A stretch of 20,007 bases of DNA from Bacteroidales bacterium (GTDB taxonomy: Bacteria; Bacteroidota; Bacteroidia; Bacteroidales; Muribaculaceae). The notes under the pieces were generated by a model. That model did not search any database. It saw only the letters and a program-made list of their open reading frames with translations, and was not told the origin of the DNA. The DNA lies in the NCBI GenBank assembly GCA_019416425.1, contig DXXK01000037.1:1-20007 (forward strand), read 5' to 3'. Positions within the stretch are counted from its first letter, which is position 1. Every line of letters starts with the position of its first letter. This document shows, piece after piece, positions 7,969 through 15,748 of this stretch. Made by a program: the position numbers and the translations under genes.

Positions 7969-7993
7969 TAACAAATGCCCTGGGCATTTGTTA
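7969..7993. repeat. Perfect 25-base palindrome upstream of the symporter
   Basis: Arms TAACAAATGCCC (7969-7980) and GGGCATTTGTTA (7982-7993) are exact reverse complements around a single T. It lies 22 bases before the symporter start and 55 bases after the M15 peptidase stop, both on the minus strand. The very tight centre and AT-rich outer arms look more like a protein-binding dyad than a terminator, and only a short A/T stretch follows on the minus strand. A weak terminator role for the exporter operon remains possible. Confidence 0.75.
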
Positions 7994-8002
7994 GGGATAA
8001 CT

Positions 8003-8052
8003 AAAAATCGGGATTAATACTGATTAATCGGGGTTAATCGGGAATAATTATG
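8003..8052. repeat. 10-base-period AT/CGGG repeat
   Basis: The stretch lays out as ten-base units: AAAAATCGGG, ATTAATACTG, ATTAATCGGG, GTTAATCGGG, AATAATTATG. Three units share TAATCGGG or AATCGGG. The right-hand end covers the stop codon of the M15 peptidase gene at 8048-8050. Confidence 0.55.
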
Positions 8053-8788
8053 GATATTCGAAGTGCTGGTAGTCCTTGAGGGTGCGCCAGGAGCCCCCCC
8101 AGCGGAAACCGGCATTGCGGAACAGTCGGTATGCAAGGTCATCGCGGTCGATCTTGTAGGGAATGTCTCGGCGTTTATCGCGGTCGAATGCGTATTTGCG
8201 CCCCGCGGCCGGGACGATTCGCCAGCTGCCGTCCGGCAACCGCTTGAGGTAAGGGTTGTACAGCGTGTTGAGGTCGATGGCCAGTCCCATGCCATGCTTC
8301 GATACCTCGGTCTTCGATCCGGTCTTGTATCGGAAGTTGAACGCTGAGGTGTTGTTGGCGCTCATGGACTTCTCGTCGTCGGCATCGTAATCGTCGATCA
8401 GCACCATGCGCTCTATGCGGTAATCCGCCTCGTAAAGCTGCCGGAATATCTTTAGAACCTTGGCGGCGATGCGGGCGTTGACCACCATCTCGCCACGCTG
8501 CGGGTTGCCGACGGCATTGCGGTGCAGGATCTTCAGGTATCTGAAGTCCGACCGCGTCAGCGGACAGTTCTTCTTCCACGACTTGCCGTACATGCGCCGG
8601 AACACGGTGTCGCTGATAGGCTCGGAGCGGAACCACTCCCCCACGCCGGCGCTGCGGACATCGGCCTCGGCCACCACCGTCTGCGCAACCCAGGGGTCGG
8701 AGGGCTTATCCTTGCCATATGCCGCAAACGTAGCCCCCCATAGACAGGCGAGCACACTCATTATAATATATATCCTGTTTCGTAACAC
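8048..8788 (-). CDS. Exported M15-family zinc peptidase (D-Ala-D-Ala carboxypeptidase or endolysin type)
   Basis: The 246-residue protein has a signal peptide (charged MLRNR, hydrophobic core to about residue 23) and a C-terminal peptidase M15 domain. The zinc ligands are H165 and D172 in SKHGMGLAID and H242 in KDYQHFEY; D239 is placed to be the catalytic acid. Such enzymes trim peptidoglycan stem peptides in the periplasm. Start choice: the first codon is GTG 8788, giving the charged signal n-region; ATG 8761 is the alternative and would give a signal peptide lacking positive charge. It begins 46 bases after the last permease gene of the exporter operon with no terminator visible, so it is probably the eighth gene of that transcript. 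Why an exporter operon carries a wall peptidase is unclear. Confidence 0.85.
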   Translation of the reverse strand: MLRNRIYIIMSVLACLWGATFAAYGKDKPSDPWVAQTVVAEADVRSAGVGEWFRSEPISDTVFRRMYGKSWKKNCPLTRSDFRYLKILHRNAVGNPQRGEMVVNARIAAKVLKIFRQLYEADYRIERMVLIDDYDADDEKSMSANNTSAFNFRYKTGSKTEVSKHGMGLAIDLNTLYNPYLKRLPDGSWRIVPAAGRKYAFDRDKRRDIPYKIDRDDLAYRLFRNAGFRWGGSWRTLKDYQHFEYP

Positions 8789-8834
8789 AACCTCATAACG
8801 CGAATATGCGCGTTGATGTTGTGTGCGGTTGCTG

Positions 8835-9941
8835 TCAGTTCTGCTTGCGGTAGGTCAGAGCGGCCAGCAGGAGCATACCGACGGCAAAGGCGGTGAGCGC
8901 CGCGAACTGCGGCATGAGTTCCGGAATGGTGGTGCCTTTCAGGTACACTGCGCGCATGATCTCGATGAAATAGCGCGGGGGGACGGCATAGGTGATGTAC
9001 TGCGCCCACTGCGGCATACTGCTGATGGGTGTGAACAGTCCCGCCATGAGCTGGAAAATCATGATGAAGGCGAACATCAGGAAGATGCTCTGCAGTATGG
9101 TGGACGATTTGTTGGCGATAAACACTCCCAGACCCGACATGACCAGTGAGAACAGCAACGTGGCCAGATAGATGGTCCCGATTGATCCCTGAGGCACCAG
9201 GCCATAGACCAGCCATCCGATCAGCATACCGATGGTGACGATGACCACGCCGGCAATCCAGAATGGTATCAGCTTGGACAGCACGAAGGTCATCTTGGAC
9301 ACCGGCGTCACGTTCATGGCCTCGATGGTGCCGGTCTGCTTCTCGTCCACGATGTTGATGGCCGGAAGGAAACCACATATGATGATGATCAGCACCACCA
9401 TCAGTCCGGGAATCATGAAGTTCTTGAAGTTCAACGTCGGGTTATACTTGTAGACAACACCTATCTCAGACTCGGGCACAGGCAGACCCTCCTCGGCACG
9501 GTAAGCCTTCAACGTCCCGGCGATGGACTGCACCACATACTGCGAGCCGAGCATACCCTTGGTGGCGTTCACGCCGTTGGCCGACACGTCAATCTGCGGA
9601 TTGCCTGTCACCAGGTCACGTGAGAAGTGACGCGGTATGTCGACGATGACATCAGACCTTCCGGAGCGAATCTGCGCCATAGCCTCGGCGTACGAGGACA
9701 CCACCCCGCGGACGGTCATCTGCTCGGACGCATTTATATCGCTCCATATACGCCTTGACAGTTCGGTCCGGTCGTTGTCCACAACCGCCACGCCCACGTT
9801 CTTGACGTCCATGTTGGTGACCAGCGGAATGACCAGCATCACCACCACCGGCATGACCAACATTACCTTAGGAATCAGCGGATTCCGCCGTAACAATTCC
9901 GCCTCCTTGCGCAACAGCGCACGTAATATCCTGAAATTCAT
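8835..9941 (-). CDS. ABC-2 type exporter permease (second of two, YbhR-like position)
   Basis: The 368-residue inner-membrane protein has one membrane segment near residues 26-43, then a periplasmic domain of about 130 residues (VGVAVVDNDRTELSRR onward). A cluster of five hydrophobic segments follows from about residue 175 to the C-terminus. This is the classic ABC-2 permease plan of drug and lipid exporters. The segment EKQTGTIEAMNVTPVSKMTFVL just before the second membrane helix is the conserved ABC-2 cytoplasmic element. It starts nine bases after the stop of the other permease, and the two probably form a heterodimer served by the two ATPases upstream. Position in the operon corresponds to ybhR of Escherichia coli. 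The substrate is unknown. Confidence 0.9.
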   Translation of the reverse strand: MNFRILRALLRKEAELLRRNPLIPKVMLVMPVVVMLVIPLVTNMDVKNVGVAVVDNDRTELSRRIWSDINASEQMTVRGVVSSYAEAMAQIRSGRSDVIVDIPRHFSRDLVTGNPQIDVSANGVNATKGMLGSQYVVQSIAGTLKAYRAEEGLPVPESEIGVVYKYNPTLNFKNFMIPGLMVVLIIIICGFLPAINIVDEKQTGTIEAMNVTPVSKMTFVLSKLIPFWIAGVVIVTIGMLIGWLVYGLVPQGSIGTIYLATLLFSLVMSGLGVFIANKSSTILQSIFLMFAFIMIFQLMAGLFTPISSMPQWAQYITYAVPPRYFIEIMRAVYLKGTTIPELMPQFAALTAFAVGMLLLAALTYRKQN

Positions 9942-9950
9942 ATTGTCATG

Positions 9951-11000
9951 TCATTTCATAGTCTTGAATTTCCTGACAGCCAGGACGAGTATAAAAAGCA
10001 CCATCCCCGTCAGCACGGTAATTTCCGTACCTACATACTCCAGCGGCAGCTGCTGGATCATCAGCTTGCGCATGGCTGCGATGTACCATCGCGCCGGCAC
10101 CACACACGAGATCCATTGCAGGATATCGGGCATGTTGTCGATAGGAAATATCATGCCCGACAGCATTATCACCGGTATCATGAATCCGATTGCCGACACA
10201 ATCAACGCCGCCACCTCGGTCTTGACCAACGTAGAGACCAGCAATCCTATGGACAGTGCGAGCTCGATATAGACCATGGAAATCAGCACCACCTCCACGA
10301 CCTTGGCCGAGAATGGTATGTCCAGCACGGTATAGCTTAGGATCAGCATCAGCGTCAATATCAGGCACGACAGCAGAAAATATGGCACGAGCTTGCCGAC
10401 GATGATGGTCCGCGGACGGATGGGCGATACCAACAGCAGGTCCATTGTTCCGGACTGACGCTCGCTGACTATCGAGACAGATGTCATGATGCCGCAGATC
10501 AGCAGAAATATCAGGCCCAGTATACCGGGCACGAAGTTGTAGGCGCTCTTCAGCTGGGGGTTGTAGAGCACACGTGTTATGATGGGCGAAGGCTGTCCAG
10601 GTCCGGCTATCAGCTGGCTGATATAAGCCTGCGCCGCCTGTGCCAGCGTGGTGTTGGCACCATCGGTCACGATCTGCGAACGCAACTCGCCGTTGCGAGT
10701 CTCCAGCACCACCACCGCGTCGGCCTGCGACGTGCGCAGTATACGGTCTATATCGCCATGCTCGGCCATTCCCACGAAGGTAAAATAGGGATTGGTCTGC
10801 ATCCGCAGCAGTATGTCGCGCGTCCGGTCGGTATGGTTGCTGACCACGGCCGCCACTCGCACGTCGTTGACATCGGTGGAGATGGCGAAACCGAACAGCA
10901 GCAACAGCACTATCGGCATCACCAGCACAATCAGCAGCGTCCGCGGGTCGCGGAGCAGCTTCAGGAACTCCTTTCCAACAATTGATCCGAATATACTCAT
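9951..11000 (-). CDS. ABC-2 type exporter permease (first of two, YbhS-like position)
   Basis: The 349-residue membrane protein has the same plan as its neighbour: an N-terminal helix (about 21-41), a periplasmic domain beginning VNDVRVAAVVSNHTD, and a C-terminal bundle of membrane helices from about residue 155. SERQSGTMDLLLVSPIRP is the conserved ABC-2 element. The gene starts two bases after the second ATPase stops and is followed nine bases later by the partner permease, so translation is likely coupled. It occupies the ybhS position of the ybhGFSR exporter layout. It should pair with the downstream permease to form the transport channel. Confidence 0.9.
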   Translation of the reverse strand: MSIFGSIVGKEFLKLLRDPRTLLIVLVMPIVLLLLFGFAISTDVNDVRVAAVVSNHTDRTRDILLRMQTNPYFTFVGMAEHGDIDRILRTSQADAVVVLETRNGELRSQIVTDGANTTLAQAAQAYISQLIAGPGQPSPIITRVLYNPQLKSAYNFVPGILGLIFLLICGIMTSVSIVSERQSGTMDLLLVSPIRPRTIIVGKLVPYFLLSCLILTLMLILSYTVLDIPFSAKVVEVVLISMVYIELALSIGLLVSTLVKTEVAALIVSAIGFMIPVIMLSGMIFPIDNMPDILQWISCVVPARWYIAAMRKLMIQQLPLEYVGTEITVLTGMVLFILVLAVRKFKTMK

Positions 11001-11002
11001 AG

Positions 11003-11755
11003 CTATTCTCCTCTAATGGCTCCGGACGCGACGATCCGGAATACCTGGTCCATTGTATCGGCACGGTACCGCTCCTTGAGCGTGGCGGGAGTGTCCAGGG
11101 CCTCGATGCGGCCGTCGACCATGATCGACACACGGTTGCAGTACTCGGCCTCGTCCAGGTAATGGGTGGTCACGAACACCGTCATCCCTTCAGACGACGA
11201 TTTATAGATCAGCTCCCAGAACCTGCGCCGCGTCAGCGGATCGACGCCTCCGGTAGGCTCGTCCAGGAACACCACGGCCGGACGGTGGATGGTGGCCACG
11301 CTGAAAGCTAATTTCTGCTTCCATCCCGTGGGGATATCGTGAACAAGCGTATCTCGCATCGGTTCCATCTGGAGCTCGGCGAACATACGGTCCGAACGCT
11401 CGCGGATCTCGCGGTCGGTCAGGCCGTAGATCGCTCCGAACAGCCGAATGTTCTGGATTACGGTCAGGTTCTCGTAGAGCGAGAATTTCTGGCTCATGTA
11501 GCCGATGTTCCGCTTTATCTGCTCGGACTGGCGCACTATGTCGTAACCGGCCACGCTGCCGCTGCCCGATGTGGGGAAACTCAGGCCGCACAGCATACGC
11601 ATCGCGGTGGTCTTCCCCGCACCGTTCGCTCCGAGGAATCCGAAAATCTCGCCCGGTGCCACCTGGAACGATATATGGTCGACGGCGGTGAAATTGCCGA
11701 ACTTCTTGGTGAGCCCATGCACGGATATCACCGGTTTCAATTCATTCCTGTTCAT
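11003..11755 (-). CDS. ABC exporter ATPase, equivalent to the C-terminal half of YbhF
   Basis: A 250-residue nucleotide-binding protein. Walker A is GANGAGKTT (about 42-50), the Q-loop region is GYMSQKFSLYENLTV, Walker B is VVFLDEPTGGVD, and the switch histidine is in VFVTTHYLDEAE. The signature motif is degenerate: where LSGGQ is expected the sequence reads IPTGWKQ, as in the second ATPase half of YbhF/RbbA-type proteins. The gene overlaps the preceding ATPase gene by 14 bases and is followed two bases later by the permease. It probably works as a heterodimer with the upstream ATPase, powering the two ABC-2 permeases from the cytoplasmic face. Confidence 0.93.
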   Translation of the reverse strand: MNRNELKPVISVHGLTKKFGNFTAVDHISFQVAPGEIFGFLGANGAGKTTAMRMLCGLSFPTSGSGSVAGYDIVRQSEQIKRNIGYMSQKFSLYENLTVIQNIRLFGAIYGLTDREIRERSDRMFAELQMEPMRDTLVHDIPTGWKQKLAFSVATIHRPAVVFLDEPTGGVDPLTRRRFWELIYKSSSEGMTVFVTTHYLDEAEYCNRVSIMVDGRIEALDTPATLKERYRADTMDQVFRIVASGAIRGE

Positions 11756-12656
11756 TTCCCATCAATTTGATAAACAGGTCTTCGATGTCACCCTTGGCGG
11801 GATGTATGGCCACGTCACTCAGTCCCTGGCGACGCATGGCATCAGCACATCCGGCACTGTCGAATGTCGCGTCTGTGACAACGTGCAGGTCGGCGCCGAA
11901 GGTGTAGCAGCTCAGCACGCCGGGATAGTCGCGGAGTCTGCCTAACAGTCCATACATATCCGTGGCCCGTGCGGCATACAGGTTCTCGTCCAGTCCGGCC
12001 ACGAGACTTTGTGGAGTGTGGGTGCGCAGTATATGTCCCTGATGGATCAGGGCGATGCGCTCACAACGCCGGGCCTCGTCCATATATGATGTCGACACCA
12101 TGATGCTTATCCCCTGCCTGCGGAGCGTTCCGAGCATATCCCAGAACTCGCTGCGCGACACGGCGTCGACTCCGGTGGTCGGCTCGTCGAGCAACAACAG
12201 CTTCGGCCTGTGTATCAGCGCGCAGCTCAGGGCAAGCTTCTGCTTCATTCCGCCTGACAGCGCTCCGGCGCGGCGGTCGGGAAATCGCTCCAGCTGCTTG
12301 AATACAGGGGCTATCAGGTCATAGCCTGACTCCACGGTTACCCCGAACAGTGATGCGAAGAACTCCAGGTTCTCGCGTACGCTGAGATATGGATAAAGCG
12401 AGAACCGCTCCGGCATATACCCTACCACGTCGCGGATGCCACGGAAATCCCGGACGGTGTCCATGCCCAGCACCGATGCGGTTCCCGCGTCAGGCCGCGA
12501 CAGGGTGGTGAGGATGCGGTACAGGGTGCTCTTGCCCGCTCCGTCCGGACCGATCAGGCCGAACATCATTCCCTCGGGTACCGTCAGCGATATGTCATCG
12601 ATAGCCTTGACCGCACCGTAGCTCTTGCTCAGCCCCGTCACCTCTATGGCGTTCAT
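11742..12656 (-). CDS. ABC exporter ATPase, equivalent to the N-terminal half of YbhF
   Basis: A 304-residue nucleotide-binding protein with Walker A GPDGAGKST (about 37-45), Q-loop segment GYMPERFSLYPYLSV, signature LSGGMKQKLAL, Walker B LLLLDEPTTGVD and a D-loop following. GPDGAGKS with an Asp, and LSGGMKQ, are typical of the first half of tandem YbhF/RbbA ATPases. About 80 residues beyond the ATPase core form a C-terminal extension. Its start overlaps the adaptor gene stop as ATGA, and its 3' end overlaps the next ATPase gene by 14 bases. The two genes look like a tandem ATPase encoded as two proteins. Confidence 0.93.
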   Translation of the reverse strand: MNAIEVTGLSKSYGAVKAIDDISLTVPEGMMFGLIGPDGAGKSTLYRILTTLSRPDAGTASVLGMDTVRDFRGIRDVVGYMPERFSLYPYLSVRENLEFFASLFGVTVESGYDLIAPVFKQLERFPDRRAGALSGGMKQKLALSCALIHRPKLLLLDEPTTGVDAVSRSEFWDMLGTLRRQGISIMVSTSYMDEARRCERIALIHQGHILRTHTPQSLVAGLDENLYAARATDMYGLLGRLRDYPGVLSCYTFGADLHVVTDATFDSAGCADAMRRQGLSDVAIHPAKGDIEDLFIKLMGNEQE

Positions 12657-13546
12657 AACACTACCTCTCCGTATTGCCCCAGCTTCAGCCGTCCGTCGTT
12701 CTTGACAGCTACCTTCACTGCATATACCAGATTGGCGCGTGTGTCGTTGGTCTGGATGGACTTGGGGGTAAACTCGCTTTCCTCGGCTATCCAGGTTATG
12801 ACACCGGGGTATTCATACTGCTTGTCGTGGCCGAAGTCGGCAATTACCTTGACCTTCTGCCCTAACTTTATGTCGGCCAACTGCGCGGCGGTGAAGTAGC
12901 TGCGTAGATAGATGTCGTTGAGGTTGGCGATCTTGAACAAAGGCTTGCCCGGAACCGCGAACTCCCCAGCCTCGGCGTATTTCACCAGCACCGTTCCGGT
13001 GACGGGAGCCTTCACCACGCTGCGCTCCAGCTGGTCGGCTATCTGCCCGGCCTGGAACTCGATGGCGCGGGCGTTGTCGCCGAGCGAAGAGCGGTTCTTA
13101 TCGAGCATGGACAGATGCGCCTGCAGCTGACTGCGCAACACCTTCAGCTGAGCCTGGGCATCGTCAAGCTGCTTCTGCGTGGCGGCTCCGTCGGCCATAA
13201 GGCGCTCCAGACGGTGGTATTCCTGCTCCTGATGCGCAATCTGGGCGCGTAGGGAGGCTGCCTGGACATCCACATCGGGTTGGGAGCTGATGGCCGAGGC
13301 CTGCTGGCTGCCTAACTGACGGCGCTGCAGCACCAGCATGGCTGTGTCCACCACGGCCACAGGCTGTCCGGCACGAAGGCTGTCGCCCTCGGCGGCGTCG
13401 AAGCTCAGTATCCTGCCCGTCGTCTCGGCGGCTACCGTAACGGTAGTTGCCTCGAAAATACCGGTGGCGTCGTAATCGGGCTTGGAATTGCAGGCCACCG
13501 CGAATGTCATGACGAACGCCGTTGAATATATGATTGACTTGGTCAT
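12653..13546 (-). CDS. HlyD/YbhG-type periplasmic adaptor, probable lipoprotein
   Basis: The 297-residue membrane fusion protein has a short hydrophobic N-terminus ending FAVAC at C19, a plausible lipobox, so it is probably anchored to the inner membrane by lipid. Split lipoyl halves are seen in ETTGRILSFDAAEGDSLRAG (about 41-60) and APVTGTVLVKYAEAGEF (about 180-196). A coiled-coil hairpin rich in Q, A and L lies between them (about 75-170). A beta-barrel segment follows (IYLRSYFTAAQLADIKLGQ). It bridges the inner-membrane ABC permeases and the TolC-like channel. The stop overlaps the next ATPase start by four bases; the gene begins four bases after the TolC-family stop. Confidence 0.92.
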   Translation of the reverse strand: MTKSIIYSTAFVMTFAVACNSKPDYDATGIFEATTVTVAAETTGRILSFDAAEGDSLRAGQPVAVVDTAMLVLQRRQLGSQQASAISSQPDVDVQAASLRAQIAHQEQEYHRLERLMADGAATQKQLDDAQAQLKVLRSQLQAHLSMLDKNRSSLGDNARAIEFQAGQIADQLERSVVKAPVTGTVLVKYAEAGEFAVPGKPLFKIANLNDIYLRSYFTAAQLADIKLGQKVKVIADFGHDKQYEYPGVITWIAEESEFTPKSIQTNDTRANLVYAVKVAVKNDGRLKLGQYGEVVL

Positions 13547-13550
13547 ATCG

Positions 13551-14840
13551 CTATTTGTTTAAAATGGTTCGGAGTTGATGTATCTTCTTCAGTAATTCGA
13601 TCTCATGGTAACGGGCGGTCATCTCGGCGCGGTTCTCGTCGGTAATTTTGGTGATTAAGGTAAATGTGTCGATGACTCCGTTCTCCAGCTGTGACTCGGC
13701 GGCTCGGCGGACATTTCGGCGCAGCTGCACAATGCGCTCGTCATCGGCCATGACACTGCGTATGGCATCGATGTCGCCGGTCTGAGATGTGGCGGTCAGA
13801 CGGTTGTTGAACAGGAATGTCTCGCGGTCTGCCTCGGTCTGGGCCTTGTCAAGGTCAATCTGCGCCAGCTTGTTCCTGCGGGTATAGAACGCACCTATCT
13901 CCCACTGTATCTTCACTCCGGCCATCGCGCTGAGTCCGGGGTTACGGTCGCGCATGCTGCGGAAGTAGTCCAGATGCGGATAGCCGTAATATGCCTGGGC
14001 AAAGAATCCGGTCTTGGGCATCAGCGAGGCCGTTACGGCGGCGCGCTGAGCCTCGGCAAGCCTGAGGCGTGCGTCAAACAGGTCCTGCTCGGGGCGCTCA
14101 GGCTCCATATTGACAGGCATCTCGGCCGACGGCTTCTCCAGGGTCTCACCGGCAAGGTCCAGGCCGGTGAAGAGCGACAGCACCTGGCGGTATGACTCTG
14201 CCGTTCGCCGGGCCTGAGCAATCTGCTGGCTTACGGTCAGAATCTGGGCTTCCACCTGGTCCACATCGCTCTGCATCGCCACGCCGTTACGAAGCATCGC
14301 GGCAAGCTTGTCGCGGTTGCTTTGCAGTTGCTTGAGTGTCAGTTCGGACTGCGCTATCTGCTCGTCAATCAGGAGTAGGCCGAAGTAGAGGTCCTCGACC
14401 CGCTGCCGGACGCCGTAGAGTTCCACGTTCAATGCGTTCTGCTGAACTTCCGTTGACGCACGCTGAGACTGCCGGGCGGCCTTTGACATTCCTCCGTCCC
14501 AGATGGTCTGCTGCACGTCCACCCCGGCCTTGTACTGAAAGGGACTGAGTCCCTTGAAGTCCTGTCCCAGTTTGGCCATCACGTCATTCAGCGCGTCGGG
14601 AAACGACGGCACCTCGTTCTGAATCGTGGCCTGCCCGTAGACGGTTATCCCCGGCAGCCATCCCTTGTTGATGTCCGAAAGCTTCACCTCGTTGGTCTGT
14701 TCCAGCAGCCGGTATTTGCTGACCAGCGGGTAATTGGCCTGGGCCTGACGTACGCATTCCTTGAGCGTCACTGCCGCGACCGGTGCGGCGAGACTCAATA
14801 GGAAAGTGATCAGCACCATTCTGTTGATATTCTTGCTCAT
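13551..14840 (-). CDS. TolC-family outer membrane efflux protein
   Basis: The 429-residue protein has a cleavable signal peptide (hydrophobic core about 8-20, likely cleaved after PVAA near residue 23). Two copies of the outer-membrane-efflux pattern follow: VTLKECVRQAQANYPLVSKY near the start and a second alpha-helical half after about residue 220. Long amphipathic helices with heptad character match the TolC periplasmic tunnel. As a trimer it would form the exit duct across the outer membrane for the exporter encoded downstream. Its ATG overlaps the TetR gene stop as ATGA, so the regulator and channel are translationally coupled. Length is normal for the family. Confidence 0.92.
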   Translation of the reverse strand: MSKNINRMVLITFLLSLAAPVAAVTLKECVRQAQANYPLVSKYRLLEQTNEVKLSDINKGWLPGITVYGQATIQNEVPSFPDALNDVMAKLGQDFKGLSPFQYKAGVDVQQTIWDGGMSKAARQSQRASTEVQQNALNVELYGVRQRVEDLYFGLLLIDEQIAQSELTLKQLQSNRDKLAAMLRNGVAMQSDVDQVEAQILTVSQQIAQARRTAESYRQVLSLFTGLDLAGETLEKPSAEMPVNMEPERPEQDLFDARLRLAEAQRAAVTASLMPKTGFFAQAYYGYPHLDYFRSMRDRNPGLSAMAGVKIQWEIGAFYTRRNKLAQIDLDKAQTEADRETFLFNNRLTATSQTGDIDAIRSVMADDERIVQLRRNVRRAAESQLENGVIDTFTLITKITDENRAEMTARYHEIELLKKIHQLRTILNK

Positions 14841-15523
14841 GGTTTCAATCGTTTCATTATGGTGGTTATGATTTCCTCCTTGCGCATCTTCAGATAGGCG
14901 TTGATATCGACAGAGGGACCTTGTATGGTCTTGACCAATGGCACGGACATCACGGCAAAGAGGTCTAGCGATACAATATCGATTATAAGCATCAGGGCAT
15001 CGGCCTTGGCATTCTCACCTCGGCGCGCACCCTCGTCGATCTGTAGCTGGAGATCTCCGAGCATCTCGGGCAGACGGCTGAATTCGGTTTCCACCATACG
15101 TTTCAGGATTCCACTGTCGCGTTGAGCCTCTCTCAGCACGAACATAGGCAGGTCGGGATTTGCGGCCACAAGATCGAAATGCCGCTCGATACCCAGTCTG
15201 AGACGGTAGAACAAATCCACGTCATCATCACGGAAGAATCCGGTCAATATCTCACGCAGCACGGTCACCTTGTCGGCCATGACGCACTCGAACAGGTTTT
15301 CCTTGGTACGGAAATAGTAGTGCAGCATGGCGTGCGTCACTCCGGCCTCGGCGGCAATGGCCGTGGTACGGGCTCCATCGTAACCCTTGCTGAAGAACTC
15401 ACGTTCCGCGGCCTTTAGGATCAATTCCTCGGTATTACGCTTATCCTGACCTCCAGCCGTCTCCTGAATTTCCGGACCATCGCAGGTTACACCCTGATTT
15501 TCTGCTGGTTTCTTCATAAACAT
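14837..15523 (-). CDS. TetR/AcrR-family transcriptional regulator of the exporter operon
   Basis: A 228-residue protein with an N-terminal TetR helix-turn-helix at about residues 53-73 (TTAIAAEAGVTHAMLHYYFRTK, then ENLFECVM). A C-terminal ligand domain with little recognisable identity follows. It is the first gene of the exporter operon, overlapping the TolC-family gene by four bases, so it probably represses its own promoter and is relieved by a transported compound. In Escherichia coli the comparable ybhGFSR genes are controlled by the TetR protein CecR. Start: ATG 15523 gives the longest product, but AACAGG lies only one to three bases before it. The ATG at 15517, eight bases after that motif, may be the true start. 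Confidence 0.92.
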   Translation of the reverse strand: MFMKKPAENQGVTCDGPEIQETAGGQDKRNTEELILKAAEREFFSKGYDGARTTAIAAEAGVTHAMLHYYFRTKENLFECVMADKVTVLREILTGFFRDDDVDLFYRLRLGIERHFDLVAANPDLPMFVLREAQRDSGILKRMVETEFSRLPEMLGDLQLQIDEGARRGENAKADALMLIIDIVSLDLFAVMSVPLVKTIQGPSVDINAYLKMRKEEIITTIMKRLKP

Positions 15524-15547
15524 ACCTGTTTAACATCTTTGTTAACG

Positions 15548-15579
15548 CAAAATTATAAATATTTTCGATACGATGCAAG
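15548..15579 (-). promoter_or_regulatory. Promoter of the TetR-exporter operon
   Basis: On the minus strand TAATTTTG at 15555-15548 matches the -7 box, and CTTG at 15579-15576 is a near match to the -33 TTTG, spacer 20. GTTAAC and GTTAAAC lie just downstream over the predicted start site (15527-15546) and could form part of the TetR operator, but the dyad is imperfect. Confidence 0.68.
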
Positions 15580-15624
15580 GGATTTTGTAAAATAATTTCG
15601 GAGATGTGAAAATTTATGAATCTT

Positions 15625-15658
15625 TTTGACCGTATGTCGGGATAATTTGCTAAATTTG
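15625..15658 (+). promoter_or_regulatory. Promoter of the ferritin gene
   Basis: TAAATTTG at 15651-15658 is a full match to the -7 consensus. TTTG at 15625-15628 is the best -33 candidate, with a slightly long spacer of 22 bases. Transcription from about 15664 would give a leader of roughly 85 bases that contains a hairpin. Confidence 0.72.
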
Positions 15659-15686
15659 CAGTGAAAACGGCACGCGCACGCGCCGG

Positions 15687-15710
15687 TGACAAGGCATGGA
15701 TACCTTGTCA
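15687..15710 (+). promoter_or_regulatory. Hairpin in the ferritin mRNA leader
   Basis: TGACAAGG (15687-15694) pairs exactly with CCTTGTCA (15703-15710) around the eight-base loop CATGGATA. It lies about 40 bases before the ferritin start and has no T-tract, so it is not a terminator. An ATG in the loop (15696) opens an 18-codon frame whose TGA overlaps the ferritin ATG. A role in translation or mRNA stability is inference. Confidence 0.55.
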
Positions 15711-15748
15711 TCCCCTAATGTATTTACCAACAAAAATTTAGAAATACT

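Noticed and set aside
14901..15418. Plus-strand frames opposite the TetR gene
   Set aside because: Antisense shadows; the minus frame has a clear helix-turn-helix and couples to the TolC-family gene.
15527..15546. TetR operator formed by GTTTAAC and GTTAAC
   Set aside because: The position is right, but arm symmetry is poor when paired base by base, so it is mentioned only in the promoter entry and not claimed as an operator.
15441..15692. Minus-strand frame of 83 codons across the TetR/ferritin intergenic region
   Set aside because: It runs through both promoters and out of frame into the TetR gene; no family features.
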